Notes: generated by a model from the sequence alone, not told the origin. A stretch of 64,000 nucleotides of DNA from Streptococcus sp. oral taxon 431 (GCF_023115445.1 NZ_JALDUI010000001.1:124001-188000); one strand, 5' to 3'. Shown: positions 9,488 through 17,675, numbered from the stretch's first letter. Program-made: numbers and translations.

Positions 9488-9524
9488 AAGAAAGGCTTCT
9501 AAGGTAGACATAGAAGCTTTTGTC
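9488..9524 (-). terminator. Attenuator-like hairpin between nrdH and nrdE
   Basis: AAAGGCTTCTA (9491-9501) pairs with TAGAAGCTTT (9511-9520). On the minus strand the stem is followed by CTTTTG only, so it is a weak terminator. It could set the nrdH to nrdE ratio or be an RNA processing site. Confidence 0.5.
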
Positions 9525-9531
9525 CTGGTTC

Positions 9532-9750
9532 TTAAGCAAGTTGTTTGAGTTTACCTGGTTGGAAACCAGAGAAAACTTCTGTTGGTGTCTGAATAATAGG
9601 AGCAGCACTAAAGCCGAGCTCTTTTACTTGATCAATGTATTCAGGTTGTTCATCAAGATTGATTTCTTTATATTCAACATTATTACTGTCTAAAAAACGT
9701 TTCGTCATTTTACATTGGACACAGTTGTTTTTAGAATATACGGTTACCAT
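9532..9750 (-). CDS. nrdH: Glutaredoxin-like protein NrdH
   Basis: This 72-residue NrdH redoxin is the electron donor for the class Ib reductase. It has the thioredoxin fold with active site Cys10-Val-Gln-Cys13 near the N-terminus and the 'SAAPIIQTP' cis-proline region. It is first in the nrdHEF cluster. GAGGAG precedes the ATG, and a very good promoter (TTGACA, 16 bases, TATACT) lies at 9787-9814. Confidence 0.95.
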   Translation of the reverse strand: MVTVYSKNNCVQCKMTKRFLDSNNVEYKEINLDEQPEYIDQVKELGFSAAPIIQTPTEVFSGFQPGKLKQLA

Positions 9751-9786
9751 TTCTGTAACTCCTCTTTAAAAAATTATTACTTTCTT

Positions 9787-9814
9787 AGTATATCAGAAAA
9801 AAAAACTTTGTCAA
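9787..9814 (-). promoter_or_regulatory. Main nrdHEF promoter
   Basis: On the minus strand: perfect -35 TTGACA (9809-9814), 16-base spacer, -10 TATACT (9787-9792) with TG extension. Confidence 0.85.
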
Positions 9815-9863
9815 CTTTCTAAAACTAAATCTTGTGTACTTATTTTACTGATTTTACTAACAA

Positions 9864-9951
9864 ACACAATATATAGTGTAGCATTAAAAAATAATTACAG
9901 AAAAAGCAATGATTTCATTATAGGTGTCTCGACAAAAACTACATACTGTGT
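9864..9951. promoter_or_regulatory. Two NrdR-box-like sites in the nrdH-ptsH intergenic region
   Basis: The 363-base stretch 9751-10113 has no gene; it holds two divergent promoters and these sites. Box 1 at 9864-9879 has core CAATATATAG; box 2 at 9936-9951 has core CTACATACTG. Both fit the known NrdR consensus acaCwAtATaTwGtgt, box 1 almost fully and box 2 with two substitutions. Cores are 72 bp apart, close to seven helical turns. Both lie upstream of the nrdH -35 rather than on it. Confidence 0.65.
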
Positions 9952-10020
9952 TTTGCTAAATTTAATAGAAGATTTTCAGCAAGTTATCTGAAAGGAAATT
10001 GAAGAAAGTCCATAAAATAC

Positions 10021-10049
10021 TTGAAAAATATCAATGAAGGTGATATAAT
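10021..10049 (+). promoter_or_regulatory. ptsHI promoter
   Basis: TTGAAA (10021-10026), 17-base spacer, TATAAT (10044-10049) with TGA extension: a strong housekeeping promoter, with a leader of about 60 bases to ptsH. Confidence 0.88.
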
Positions 10050-10113
10050 ACTAAATTGTAAGGGTTATCAGATATGTAACTCAACAAGAAAACTATTAAA
10101 GGAGAGTCAAACT

Positions 10114-10377
10114 ATGGCTTCTAAAGATTTCCACGTAGTGGCAGAAACAGGTATTCACGCACGTCCAGCAACATTGTTGGTACAAACAGCTAGCAAATTT
10201 GCTTCAGATATCACTCTTGAGTACAAAGGTAAATCAGTTAACCTTAAATCTATCATGGGTGTAATGAGCCTTGGTGTTGGTCAAGGTGCTGACGTTACAA
10301 TCACTGCTGAAGGTGCAGACGCTGATGACGCTATCGCTGCAATCTCAGAAACAATGGAAAAAGAAGGATTGGCATAA
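10114..10377 (+). CDS. ptsH: Phosphocarrier protein HPr
   Basis: This 87-residue protein carries phosphate from enzyme I to the sugar-specific EIIA components of the PTS. His15 sits in 'TGIHARPAT' and the HPr-kinase target Ser46 in '[11 protein letters not shown]', so both catalytic and CcpA co-repressor functions are expected. I chose the ATG at 10114 (AAAGGAGAG upstream) over an earlier in-frame TTG at 10021, which lies on the promoter -35. ptsI follows after 4 bases. Confidence 0.97.
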   Translation: MASKDFHVVAETGIHARPATLLVQTASKFASDITLEYKGKSVNLKSIMGVMSLGVGQGADVTITAEGADADDAIAAISETMEKEGLA

Positions 10378-10381
10378 GGAA

Positions 10382-12115
10382 ATGACAGAAATGCTTAAAG
10401 GAATCGCAGCATCTGACGGTGTTGCAGTTGCAAAAGCATATCTACTCGTTCAACCGGATTTATCATTCGAGACTGTTACAGTCGAAGATACAAATGCAGA
10501 AGAGGCTCGTTTGGATGTTGCTCTTGAAGCTTCTCAAAACGAGCTTTCTCTTATCCGCGAGAAGGCTGTAGGTACGCTTGGTGAAGAAGCGGCACAAGTA
10601 TTTGACGCTCACTTGATGGTTCTTGCTGACCCTGAATTGATCGGTCAAATCAAAGAAACTATCCGTGCTAAGAAAGTGAATGCAGAAGCAGGTCTGAAAG
10701 AAGTTACAGACATGTTTATCACAATCTTTGAAGGCATGGAAGACAACCCATACATGCAAGAACGTGCAGCGGATATCCGCGACGTAACAAAACGTGTATT
10801 GGCTAACCTCCTTGGTAAAAAATTGCCAAACCCAGCTTCTATCAATGAAGAAGTAATCGTGATTGCTCACGACTTGACTCCATCTGATACAGCTCAATTG
10901 GACAAAAACTTTGTTAAAGCTTTTGTAACAAACATTGGTGGTCGTACAAGTCACTCAGCTATCATGGCTCGTACACTTGAAATCGCTGCAGTTTTGGGTA
11001 CAAACAATATCACTGAAATCGTTAAAGATGGTGACCTACTTGCTGTTAATGGTATTACAGGTGAAGTGATTATCAACCCTACTGAAGAACAAGCAGCTGA
11101 ATTTAAAGCAGCTGGTGAAGCTTACGCTCAACAAAAAGCTGAGTGGGCACTCTTGAAGGATGCTCAAACAGTTACTGCTGACGGTAAACACTTCGAATTG
11201 GCTGCAAACATTGGTACTCCAAAAGACGTTGAAGGTGTTAACGAAAACGGTGCAGAAGCTGTAGGTCTTTACCGTACAGAGTTCTTGTACATGGATTCTC
11301 AAGACTTCCCAACTGAAGACGAACAGTACGAAGCGTACAAGGCTGTTCTTGAAGGAATGAACGGTAAACCAGTTGTTGTCCGTACAATGGATATCGGTGG
11401 TGACAAGGAACTTCCTTACTTCGATATGCCACATGAAATGAACCCATTCCTTGGATTCCGTGCTCTTCGTATCTCTATCTCTGAAACAGGAGATGCAATG
11501 TTCCGCACTCAAATCCGTGCTCTTCTTCGTGCTTCTGTACACGGTCAATTGCGTATCATGTTCCCGATGGTTGCGCTTTTGAAAGAATTCCGTGCAGCTA
11601 AAGCAGTCTTCGATGAAGAAAAAGCTAACCTTCTTGCTGAAGGTGTTGCAGTTGCGGATGACATCCAAGTTGGTATCATGATCGAAATTCCTGCAGCAGC
11701 TATGCTTGCAGACCAATTTGCAAAAGAAGTTGATTTCTTCTCAATTGGTACAAACGACTTGATCCAATACACAATGGCGGCAGACCGTATGAACGAACAA
11801 GTTTCATACCTTTACCAACCATACAACCCATCAATCCTTCGTTTGATCAATAACGTTATCAAAGCAGCTCACGCTGAAGGTAAATGGGCTGGTATGTGTG
11901 GTGAAATGGCTGGTGACCAAACAGCTGTTCCACTTCTTGTCGGAATGGGCTTGGATGAGTTCTCTATGTCAGCAACATCTGTACTTCGTACACGTAGCTT
12001 GATGAAGAAACTCGACACTGCTAAAATGCAAGAATACGCTAACCGTGCTCTTACTGAATGTTCAACAATGGAAGAAGTTCTTGAACTTTCTAAAGAATAC
12101 GTTAACTTCGATTAA
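10382..12115 (+). CDS. ptsI: PTS enzyme I
   Basis: This 577-residue cytosolic enzyme transfers phosphate from PEP to HPr. The phosphohistidine domain has '[12 protein letters not shown]' with His191. The C-terminal PEP-binding barrel has '[10 protein letters not shown]', 'RTMDIGGDK', '[10 protein letters not shown]' and 'GMCGEMAGD'. The ATG at 10382 with TAAGGA over the ptsH stop gives the standard start [13 protein letters not shown]. Codon use is that of a highly expressed gene (many GTT, GAA, CGT), like ptsH. A terminator follows at 12128. Confidence 0.97.
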   Translation: MTEMLKGIAASDGVAVAKAYLLVQPDLSFETVTVEDTNAEEARLDVALEASQNELSLIREKAVGTLGEEAAQVFDAHLMVLADPELIGQIKETIRAKKVNAEAGLKEVTDMFITIFEGMEDNPYMQERAADIRDVTKRVLANLLGKKLPNPASINEEVIVIAHDLTPSDTAQLDKNFVKAFVTNIGGRTSHSAIMARTLEIAAVLGTNNITEIVKDGDLLAVNGITGEVIINPTEEQAAEFKAAGEAYAQQKAEWALLKDAQTVTADGKHFELAANIGTPKDVEGVNENGAEAVGLYRTEFLYMDSQDFPTEDEQYEAYKAVLEGMNGKPVVVRTMDIGGDKELPYFDMPHEMNPFLGFRALRISISETGDAMFRTQIRALLRASVHGQLRIMFPMVALLKEFRAAKAVFDEEKANLLAEGVAVADDIQVGIMIEIPAAAMLADQFAKEVDFFSIGTNDLIQYTMAADRMNEQVSYLYQPYNPSILRLINNVIKAAHAEGKWAGMCGEMAGDQTAVPLLVGMGLDEFSMSATSVLRTRSLMKKLDTAKMQEYANRALTECSTMEEVLELSKEYVNFD

Positions 12116-12127
12116 TCAATTACAAAT

Positions 12128-12157
12128 CCTTGTAGCTTCTAGCTATGAGGTTTTTTT
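12128..12157 (+). terminator. ptsHI terminator
   Basis: Imperfect stem CCTTGTAGC/GCTATGAGG around 12128-12150, then seven T. Confidence 0.75.
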
Positions 12158-12239
12158 CTTCTATTTTCTAGAAAACTCCATCTGTAAAATTTATCAAAAA
12201 TATGGTAAAATAGACAAGGGAAAAAACAAGGAGGCTACA

Positions 12240-12878
12240 ATGCAAAATAGACCAATCATTATCGGAGTAACAGGTGGATCTGGAGGAGGAAAGACAAGCG
12301 TATCTAAAGCAATCTTGTCGCATTTTCCAAATGAAAAAATCTCTATGATTGAGCATGATTCCTACTATAAAGATCAATCTCATCTAACCTTTGAAGAGCG
12401 TATTAAGACCAACTATGACCATCCTTTTGCTTTTGATACTGATTTGATGATTGAGCAAATCAAAGAGTTGTTGGCAGGTCGTCCAGTTGATATTCCTACC
12501 TATGATTATGCTGCCCATACCAGAAGTTCTAAAACTTATCGTCAAGAACCTCAGGATGTCTTTATCGTAGAAGGAATCTTGGTTTTGGAGGACAAACGAC
12601 TTCGTGATTTGATGGATATCAAGATTTTCGTAGATACAGATGATGATGTTCGTATCATTCGCCGTATTAAACGTGATATGGAAGAACGTGGTCGTAGCCT
12701 GGATAGCGTTATTGACCAGTATCTTGGTGTGGTAAAACCCATGTATCATCAATTTATTGAGCCAACAAAGCGTTATGCAGATATCGTTATTCCAGAAGGA
12801 GTAACCAACACAGTAGCTATCGATTTGCTGACAACAAAGATTGAAAAGATTTTAGAAGAAGCACGTCTTGCCCAATAA
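12240..12878 (+). CDS. udk: Uridine kinase
   Basis: This 212-residue pyrimidine salvage enzyme phosphorylates uridine and cytidine. The P-loop GGSGGGKT is at residues 12-19, with 'HDSYYKD', 'YDHPFAFD', '[10 protein letters not shown]' and 'VEGILVL' as in the family. The start at 12240 has AAGGAGG with good spacing; longer upstream in-frame starts would run through the ptsI end. TAAAAT at about 12204 is a likely -10. Confidence 0.97.
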   Translation: MQNRPIIIGVTGGSGGGKTSVSKAILSHFPNEKISMIEHDSYYKDQSHLTFEERIKTNYDHPFAFDTDLMIEQIKELLAGRPVDIPTYDYAAHTRSSKTYRQEPQDVFIVEGILVLEDKRLRDLMDIKIFVDTDDDVRIIRRIKRDMEERGRSLDSVIDQYLGVVKPMYHQFIEPTKRYADIVIPEGVTNTVAIDLLTTKIEKILEEARLAQ

Positions 12879-13055
12879 TAAGCAGATAAAAAGGCTGTGG
12901 GAAAGTAATGATTTTATCAAGATTGAACCTTTTTCTTATATCCGTGAATCTTTACAATCATGCTTTTAGATAGAGAAAAATATTGTTTCAAAGGATTTTT
13001 TGAGTCTTTAAGATCAACTAGATGCTAGAGCATAGTTTCGGTGCAAATAAAAGTC

Positions 13056-13087
13056 GAGGTCGGGATTTTCCCGACCTCTTATTTTTT
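13056..13087. terminator. Bidirectional terminator after udk and the ECF gene
   Basis: Perfect 9-bp stem GAGGTCGGG (13056-13064)/CCCGACCTC (13070-13078) with T-rich tails on both strands. The 200 bases 12879-13078 otherwise show nothing clear. Confidence 0.9.
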
Positions 13088-13642
13088 GATTTTTTCAAGT
13101 CTCGGAACAATAACTAAGGTGAGTATTGCTGAGATAATCAGTTCTGCGATAGAGTTTGTTGAGATAACAGTAGCTAATAGTTTCTGGATATTTCCATCAA
13201 AAACATTTCCAAAAAGGAAGAAGATACCGCCTAGTACAAATACAGTATTAGTAAGTGAACCGAGAGCTCCCGCAAAGATAAGCCCTACCTTGTTTTTGAG
13301 GAGTTTATAGACAAAGTATGGTGTCAAACCGATTAAGATACGAGGAATAATAGCAATAGCAAGTGAAGCTAGATTCCCATTTGGTACAAAAGGAGAGAAG
13401 AGGTAGCTAGTTGGGAGAATCGTGATTGTATTGACTGTCAAGCTAATCATTCCCATCAAGAAACCTAAGATAGCCCCAATCCGTGGTCCGTAGATGATAC
13501 TAGCAATGATGACTGGGATATGGACTATGGTCGGTTTAATTGGAAAGGGCAAGACATTAAAGACAATAGAGCTCAGCAGATGAATGACGATCATGCTGGC
13601 AAAAAAGATAGCAATTGGAGCAATATTAGAGCGTTTGTTCAT
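13079..13642 (-). CDS. ECF transporter S component, probably pantothenate
   Basis: This 187-residue protein has about six hydrophobic helices and the ECF S-component look: short loops, 'HIPVIIASIIYGPRIGAILGFLMGM' and a basic C-terminus. It would bind a vitamin and dock to the shared EcfAAT module, which is not in this window. It overlaps the end of coaC by 17 bases, so pantothenate or a CoA precursor is the likely cargo (PanT-like). That substrate rests mainly on context. Confidence 0.85.
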   Translation of the reverse strand: MNKRSNIAPIAIFFASMIVIHLLSSIVFNVLPFPIKPTIVHIPVIIASIIYGPRIGAILGFLMGMISLTVNTITILPTSYLFSPFVPNGNLASLAIAIIPRILIGLTPYFVYKLLKNKVGLIFAGALGSLTNTVFVLGGIFFLFGNVFDGNIQKLLATVISTNSIAELIISAILTLVIVPRLEKIKK

Positions 13643-14177
13643 GAAGTTTTTCCTTTATCTGTTGTAAAATAGTATCAAGATCAGCAAGAGCACCCCGTCC
13701 TACATCGCCACAGGCCAGTAGGGATTCTTTAGGGGAAATAATTGTATAACCATAAGTTTCTAAAGTTTTTAGGTTTGTTTGAGTTGCTGGATGGTCATAC
13801 ATTTTGGTATTCATGGCAGGTGCTACTAGTTTTGGTACGTAGTTGGGCAGGGCAAGAGCAGTAGCAGTAACCATATTGTCGGCAAAACCGTACGCGACTT
13901 TCGCAATCGTATTAGCGGTTGCAGGGGCAAGGATAAACAAATCTGTTTCTTTGCCTAACTCGATATGATTGACTTTGTCAGGATAAGGTTCCTGCATAAG
14001 ATCGAGATGTACGGTATTTTGAGATAAGACTTGAAGGGTTAAAGGTTGGATAAAGGCAGTCGCAGCCTGGGTCATAAGTACAGTAACAGAATGTCCTTGT
14101 TTCTTCAAGCCACTTACCAAATCAGCAGCCTTGTAAGAGGCGATAGAGCCTGTCACAGCGAGTGTAATACGAGCCAT
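13626..14177 (-). CDS. coaC: Phosphopantothenoylcysteine decarboxylase
   Basis: This 183-residue HFCD flavoprotein decarboxylates 4'-phosphopantothenoyl-cysteine in CoA synthesis. 'TGSIASYKAADL' binds FMN, 'NHIELGKETD' carries the catalytic His, 'APAMNTKMYDHPA' is the PXMNXXMW-type motif and 'LACGDVGRGAL' holds the active-site Cys lid. In streptococci CoaB and CoaC are separate proteins, as here. It follows coaB after 11 bases and overlaps the ECF gene. Confidence 0.95.
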   Translation of the reverse strand: MARITLAVTGSIASYKAADLVSGLKKQGHSVTVLMTQAATAFIQPLTLQVLSQNTVHLDLMQEPYPDKVNHIELGKETDLFILAPATANTIAKVAYGFADNMVTATALALPNYVPKLVAPAMNTKMYDHPATQTNLKTLETYGYTIISPKESLLACGDVGRGALADLDTILQQIKEKLHEQTL

Positions 14178-14188
14178 AATTTTCCTTT

Positions 14189-14878
14189 CTAACGATCAAA
14201 TCCCTGAATTTTTTTCACTAATAAGTCAGCAATTTCTTGTTTGCTAGCAGCAATCTGATAATCTTTTTCCTCTACTAGATAAGCCAGGTGTTGATCAGCA
14301 TTAATCTGAGTGAGGTCATTAGCGACAATCAAGTCAGCTTGATTCTTTACAAGACTTTCTCTAGCGATTTGAATCAGATGTTCCTTAGTAACATCGACAA
14401 GCAGTTTAAAGCCAATGAGATGAATACTTGGATTCCATTCTTTAACAAGAGAGATGATCTTTGGATTTTTCTTGAGAAATAGGACTTGCACCTCATCCTT
14501 TGAGGAGATCTTTGATTCCATATTTTTCTTATGCAAAAACTCACTTAAATCTTGGCTCGCTTGAACTTGGTCAAGACCTGTCATGTAAACTGGGCTGTAG
14601 TCAGAAACAGCCATTGAATGGATCAAGACTTGATAATCAGGGACAATCCGTTTCATCTCTTGGAGTAAATCGGAAGTGTTTTTGATTTCGATAACGGATA
14701 AATTCGAGTGTGATGCTGGTTTTAGAGCTTGTTGCGTAGTAATCAGGCAAACTTGGTGACCGGCTTTTAGTAAAGTCTCAGTTATAACTTTACCAAGTCT
14801 ACCAGTAGAGTGGTTGGTAATGGAGCGAACTCGATCAATGGCCTCGCTTGTACCACCAGATGTAACTAAAATTTTCAT
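14189..14878 (-). CDS. coaB: Phosphopantothenate-cysteine ligase
   Basis: This 229-residue enzyme joins cysteine to 4'-phosphopantothenate. 'ILVTSGGTSEAIDRVRSITNHSTG' at the N-terminus (written in part here) and 'AVSDY' mark the family. I chose the ATG at 14878; a TTG 15 bases earlier is in frame but adds residues the family lacks. No Shine-Dalgarno is visible, and a TACAAT (14885-14890 on minus) ends six bases before the ATG, so the mRNA could be leaderless. First gene of coaB-coaC-ECF. Confidence 0.93.
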   Translation of the reverse strand: MKILVTSGGTSEAIDRVRSITNHSTGRLGKVITETLLKAGHQVCLITTQQALKPASHSNLSVIEIKNTSDLLQEMKRIVPDYQVLIHSMAVSDYSPVYMTGLDQVQASQDLSEFLHKKNMESKISSKDEVQVLFLKKNPKIISLVKEWNPSIHLIGFKLLVDVTKEHLIQIARESLVKNQADLIVANDLTQINADQHLAYLVEEKDYQIAASKQEIADLLVKKIQGFDR

Positions 14879-14927
14879 AGAACTATTGTACAAAAAAATG
14901 AACAGTAAGTAAAATGAAAGCGATAAA

Positions 14928-15000
14928 ATATAACTAAACTTTATAACTATATTATTATTGACAATTAATTTAAGATATAAGATAATTATTTTAGTTATAT
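14928..15000. promoter_or_regulatory. Cassette promoter framed by a perfect 11-bp inverted repeat
   Basis: TTGACA (14958-14963), 17-base spacer and GATAAT (14981-14986) form a strong promoter pointing to the gene at 15020. ATATAACTAAA (14928-14938) and its exact reverse complement TTTAGTTATAT (14990-15000) flank it. The repeat could be an operator or an insertion boundary. Confidence 0.7.
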
Positions 15001-15019
15001 ATGAAAAGGGGAAGCCGTT

Positions 15020-16219
15020 ATGGACTTTTTTAAGTTTGCAGATAATATGGTTAAAGAAGCTAGTAAAGTAATTGATGATGCTAGTAAGACAACTAGTAGC
15101 GTACTTAATGAAGCTGGAAAAGCTTTAGATAGCGCTGGGAAAGTTACAGGAGATTTATTATCAGATTCTGTAAAAGTAATAGGAGATGTATCAAATAAGA
15201 TAGGAAATGTTGTTTCAGACGTTTCAGGTCAAGCTGCTACAGTAGCGAATGATACTGTTCAACAAGTAACAGAGGTTGCATCTGGCACGCTTAATCAAGC
15301 TGGTAAAGTTGCAACGGAAGCAAAAACACAAATTGATTCAATAGATATTTTTAATGGTAAACTAAGGTCCGAAGCTGTTGCGAATTATCATGAATCTATT
15401 CAAACATATAATGAAAAAGCTACAGATCTAACGAATAAATCGACTGAGCTTTATAAAAGTAGAGACAAGGCGATCAAAGTTGTCAAAATCATTGAAGAAA
15501 GAATTAGTAAATTAGCAAATAAACCGAAAGAATTTGAAACAAAATTAGACGAAATAATTGTTGAAATACAGAATTTCGAAGATAAGCAGTTAGCTATTAC
15601 TCAGGCAATCAAAGAAGCAGAATTAGCCAGCGGTAGTACGGCAGCTACAGCTTCTTTAAGTGCTTTAGGTGTGACAGTCGCAACTTTAGGTCCTACTGCG
15701 GCTATGGGGGTTGCCACTACTTTTGGTGTTGCATCAACAGGAACAGCAATTTCTAGTTTGACAGGTGCAGCAAGAAATAGTGCGGCATTAGCTTGGTTAG
15801 GTAGAGGAAGCCTAGCAGCAGGCGGAGGAGGTATGGCTGCTGGCAATGCCTTTCTAGCCATGGCGGGCCCTGTTGGTTGGGGGATTGCTGGCTTAATGTT
15901 AACAGCATCTGTCGGAGCAGGTGTTTTTGCTAATAAAAAAAATGAAGAAGTAGCTAAAGAAGCGCTTGATGAACAAAAGAAAATTGAGTTATTAATTAGA
16001 CAAACTGAAAAATCAATAATAGAAATTAGCGAATTAATTAATTTAATTGAAAAGCAAACTGAGGGGATTTATTTAGCTAATCTTTCTTTAATTGGAAAAG
16101 ATTATAACTTATTTACAGATGATGAAAAGTATCAAGCAGGTAGTTTAGTAAATTCAACCCTCTCACTTACTTCGATGATTAATAAGGAAATTAGAATAAA
16201 TGATGAATCAGGCTGTTAA
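15020..16219 (+). CDS. Unknown protein with amphipathic repeats and Ala/Gly-rich membrane segment
   Basis: 399 residues; not recognised. Residues about 8-108 are a chain of degenerate 11-residue amphipathic repeats rich in Ala, Asp, Lys, Val, Ser (apolipoprotein or LEA-like). Residues 112-200 look like coiled coil with Lys/Glu heptads. Residues 203-305 are a long small-residue hydrophobic region, including 'NSAALAWLGRGSLAAGGGG' and 'AGPVGWGIAGLML', typical of glycine-zipper membrane hairpins. A second coiled coil covers about 306-350. This layout is common in membrane-inserting or pore-type proteins. AAGGGGAA precedes the ATG. Its end overlaps the next gene by 20 bases. Base composition is more AT-rich than the neighbouring housekeeping genes. 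Function is unknown. Confidence 0.85.
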   Translation: MDFFKFADNMVKEASKVIDDASKTTSSVLNEAGKALDSAGKVTGDLLSDSVKVIGDVSNKIGNVVSDVSGQAATVANDTVQQVTEVASGTLNQAGKVATEAKTQIDSIDIFNGKLRSEAVANYHESIQTYNEKATDLTNKSTELYKSRDKAIKVVKIIEERISKLANKPKEFETKLDEIIVEIQNFEDKQLAITQAIKEAELASGSTAATASLSALGVTVATLGPTAAMGVATTFGVASTGTAISSLTGAARNSAALAWLGRGSLAAGGGGMAAGNAFLAMAGPVGWGIAGLMLTASVGAGVFANKKNEEVAKEALDEQKKIELLIRQTEKSIIEISELINLIEKQTEGIYLANLSLIGKDYNLFTDDEKYQAGSLVNSTLSLTSMINKEIRINDESGC

Positions 16220-17675
16220 TAGAGCATTTTATCAAGGGATAGGTGCATATGTCAATTGTTTAAACAACTTGAGAATTCAAGACTTACAAATTACTATGAA
16301 AATGATTGAGGATGAAGCTCAACATGTCATTTTAAACAAGGACAATGCTTCTAAAATCTTAAACTATGCTAGAGATAACATTGAAGACGTTATTCTAAAG
16401 AATCGTGGAGGTGAATACGGCGGTCACGGTTTTATTGCTGAATTTGCAGAAGCAGGAATTGTGAATGCGAGAAGAGCTTTTGAAGGATTAAATCCTATTG
16501 TAAAAGTATTGAATGATAATGGACCAGCCGATTTATTAATTGGTAGAAATACCATTCAAATGAAGTTTTATAATAATTTACGTGATGAACTAGCTCAATC
16601 GTTTCATTACAGTAAAAAAATGAAAATGATGTTTCCGAAAGATCATGTGTTAATATACGAAAAGATAATGGCTGGGGCCAAAGAAGTTGAATTTAATGGT
16701 AAAAAATTGTCTATTAAACAAATTACTGATATACGACAAATGATCAATGATATTACCAAAAGCAAGGGACTTACTTCATATAAATCTTGGATGAAATCAT
16801 CTGTTCTAAATTATGATGATGCTAAAAGAAATTCAATTAATAAAGTATTAGACTTAGAGAAAATAAAAATTGATAAAAAGGTCAAAGTAAAGCGGAGAGA
16901 ATTAGCTAAGAAGAAAATTCTTGCCAAAAAAAATTCTTTACCAAATTTAAGAGAAGCTAACAAGATTGCAAAAAATACTTTTCTTTTACAAGGTGGTTTA
17001 GCATTAATGTCAGCTGTGTATGGGAAATACAAAGAAGGAAAAACAATTTTTGAATTTGAACAATCAGATTGGTTAGACTGTGGATTAGAAACAGTGGAAG
17101 GTGCGGTAAAAGGTTGTATATCAGGTTACGTGATTTATGGTCTCACTAATGTTTTTAAAATGAGTGCTCCTAATGCAAGTGCGTTTGTAACAGCAAGTTA
17201 CGGTATGGTAGATATTATTACTAAACTTAGAACAAATGAGATTACTGAGGATGAATTTATAAATTTTATAACTATCAATACATTGGATACAACATTAGCG
17301 ACAATTGGTTCATGTGTTGGGCAAACACTTATTCCTGTCCCTGTCTTAGGAGCAGTAGTAGGTTCAATTGCTACTTCAATAATTTGGGAAATAGGCAAAG
17401 GGATTTTAAGTGATAGGGAACAGGAATTAATTCAAAATTACAGGGAAAACTTAGATAACCATATCAAAAACTTAGATGATAAATACAAGATTATTTTTAA
17501 TGATATTATGGATAAATATCATAAACTAGGACGATTACAGGATTACTCTTTTGATCTATCTATCAATACACGTCTTCGTTTTGAGTATTCAATTGAATTA
17601 GCTGAGTATATAGGAGTTTCTGATGACGAAATTCTACATGATTTATCCGAAATTGATAGTTACTTTCTGAGTTAG
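16200..17675 (+). CDS. Unknown protein with PD-(D/E)XK-like motif and hydrophobic region
   Basis: 491 residues; not recognised. Residues 70-125 contain 'GGHGFIAEFAEAGIVNARRA' followed by Asp111 in 'GPADLLIG' and Gln120-Met-Lys122 in 'TIQMKFY'. That D-x8-Q-x-K pattern on two predicted strands after a Glu-bearing helix resembles the core of PD-(D/E)XK nucleases. A very Lys-rich helix follows (210-260). Residues 262-278, 300-345 and 362-402 are hydrophobic and Gly/Ala-rich ('PVLGAVVGSIATSIIWEIG') and could insert in membranes. The C-terminus (405-491) is acidic and helical. The start is ATG 16200 or 16203, inside the previous gene, with AAGGAAA upstream, so the two are translationally coupled. 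The gene is strongly AT-rich. The nuclease assignment is inference from motif spacing. Confidence 0.85.
   Translation: MMNQAVNRAFYQGIGAYVNCLNNLRIQDLQITMKMIEDEAQHVILNKDNASKILNYARDNIEDVILKNRGGEYGGHGFIAEFAEAGIVNARRAFEGLNPIVKVLNDNGPADLLIGRNTIQMKFYNNLRDELAQSFHYSKKMKMMFPKDHVLIYEKIMAGAKEVEFNGKKLSIKQITDIRQMINDITKSKGLTSYKSWMKSSVLNYDDAKRNSINKVLDLEKIKIDKKVKVKRRELAKKKILAKKNSLPNLREANKIAKNTFLLQGGLALMSAVYGKYKEGKTIFEFEQSDWLDCGLETVEGAVKGCISGYVIYGLTNVFKMSAPNASAFVTASYGMVDIITKLRTNEITEDEFINFITINTLDTTLATIGSCVGQTLIPVPVLGAVVGSIATSIIWEIGKGILSDREQELIQNYRENLDNHIKNLDDKYKIIFNDIMDKYHKLGRLQDYSFDLSINTRLRFEYSIELAEYIGVSDDEILHDLSEIDSYFLS

Noticed and set aside
10021-10377. Longer HPr with a 31-residue N-terminal extension from TTG 10021
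   Set aside because: The TTG is the -35 of the ptsHI promoter; ATG 10114 has a good ribosome binding site and gives the standard 87-residue HPr.
10271-10381. Longer enzyme I starting inside ptsH
   Set aside because: The extra residues are ptsH read out of frame; ATG 10382 gives the family start and length.
10463-11772. Several antisense reading frames within ptsI
   Set aside because: Shadows of a strongly codon-biased gene; no ribosome binding sites and Cys/Phe/Ser-rich nonsense composition.
12045-12239. Longer uridine kinase starting within ptsI
   Set aside because: The extension crosses the ptsI end and its terminator; the P-loop start at ATG 12240 has a ribosome binding site.
13041-13310. 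+ strand frame opposite the ECF transporter gene
   Set aside because: Crosses the terminator and lies antisense to a clear membrane protein gene.
15601-15861. Antisense 86-codon frame in the first cassette gene
   Set aside because: Pro/Ala-rich mirror of the Ala/Gly-rich segment, with no start signal.
15020-17675. Prophage or integrative element remnant
   Set aside because: No integrase, transposase, tRNA target or clear direct repeats at both ends; only the two genes and an inverted repeat at one end.
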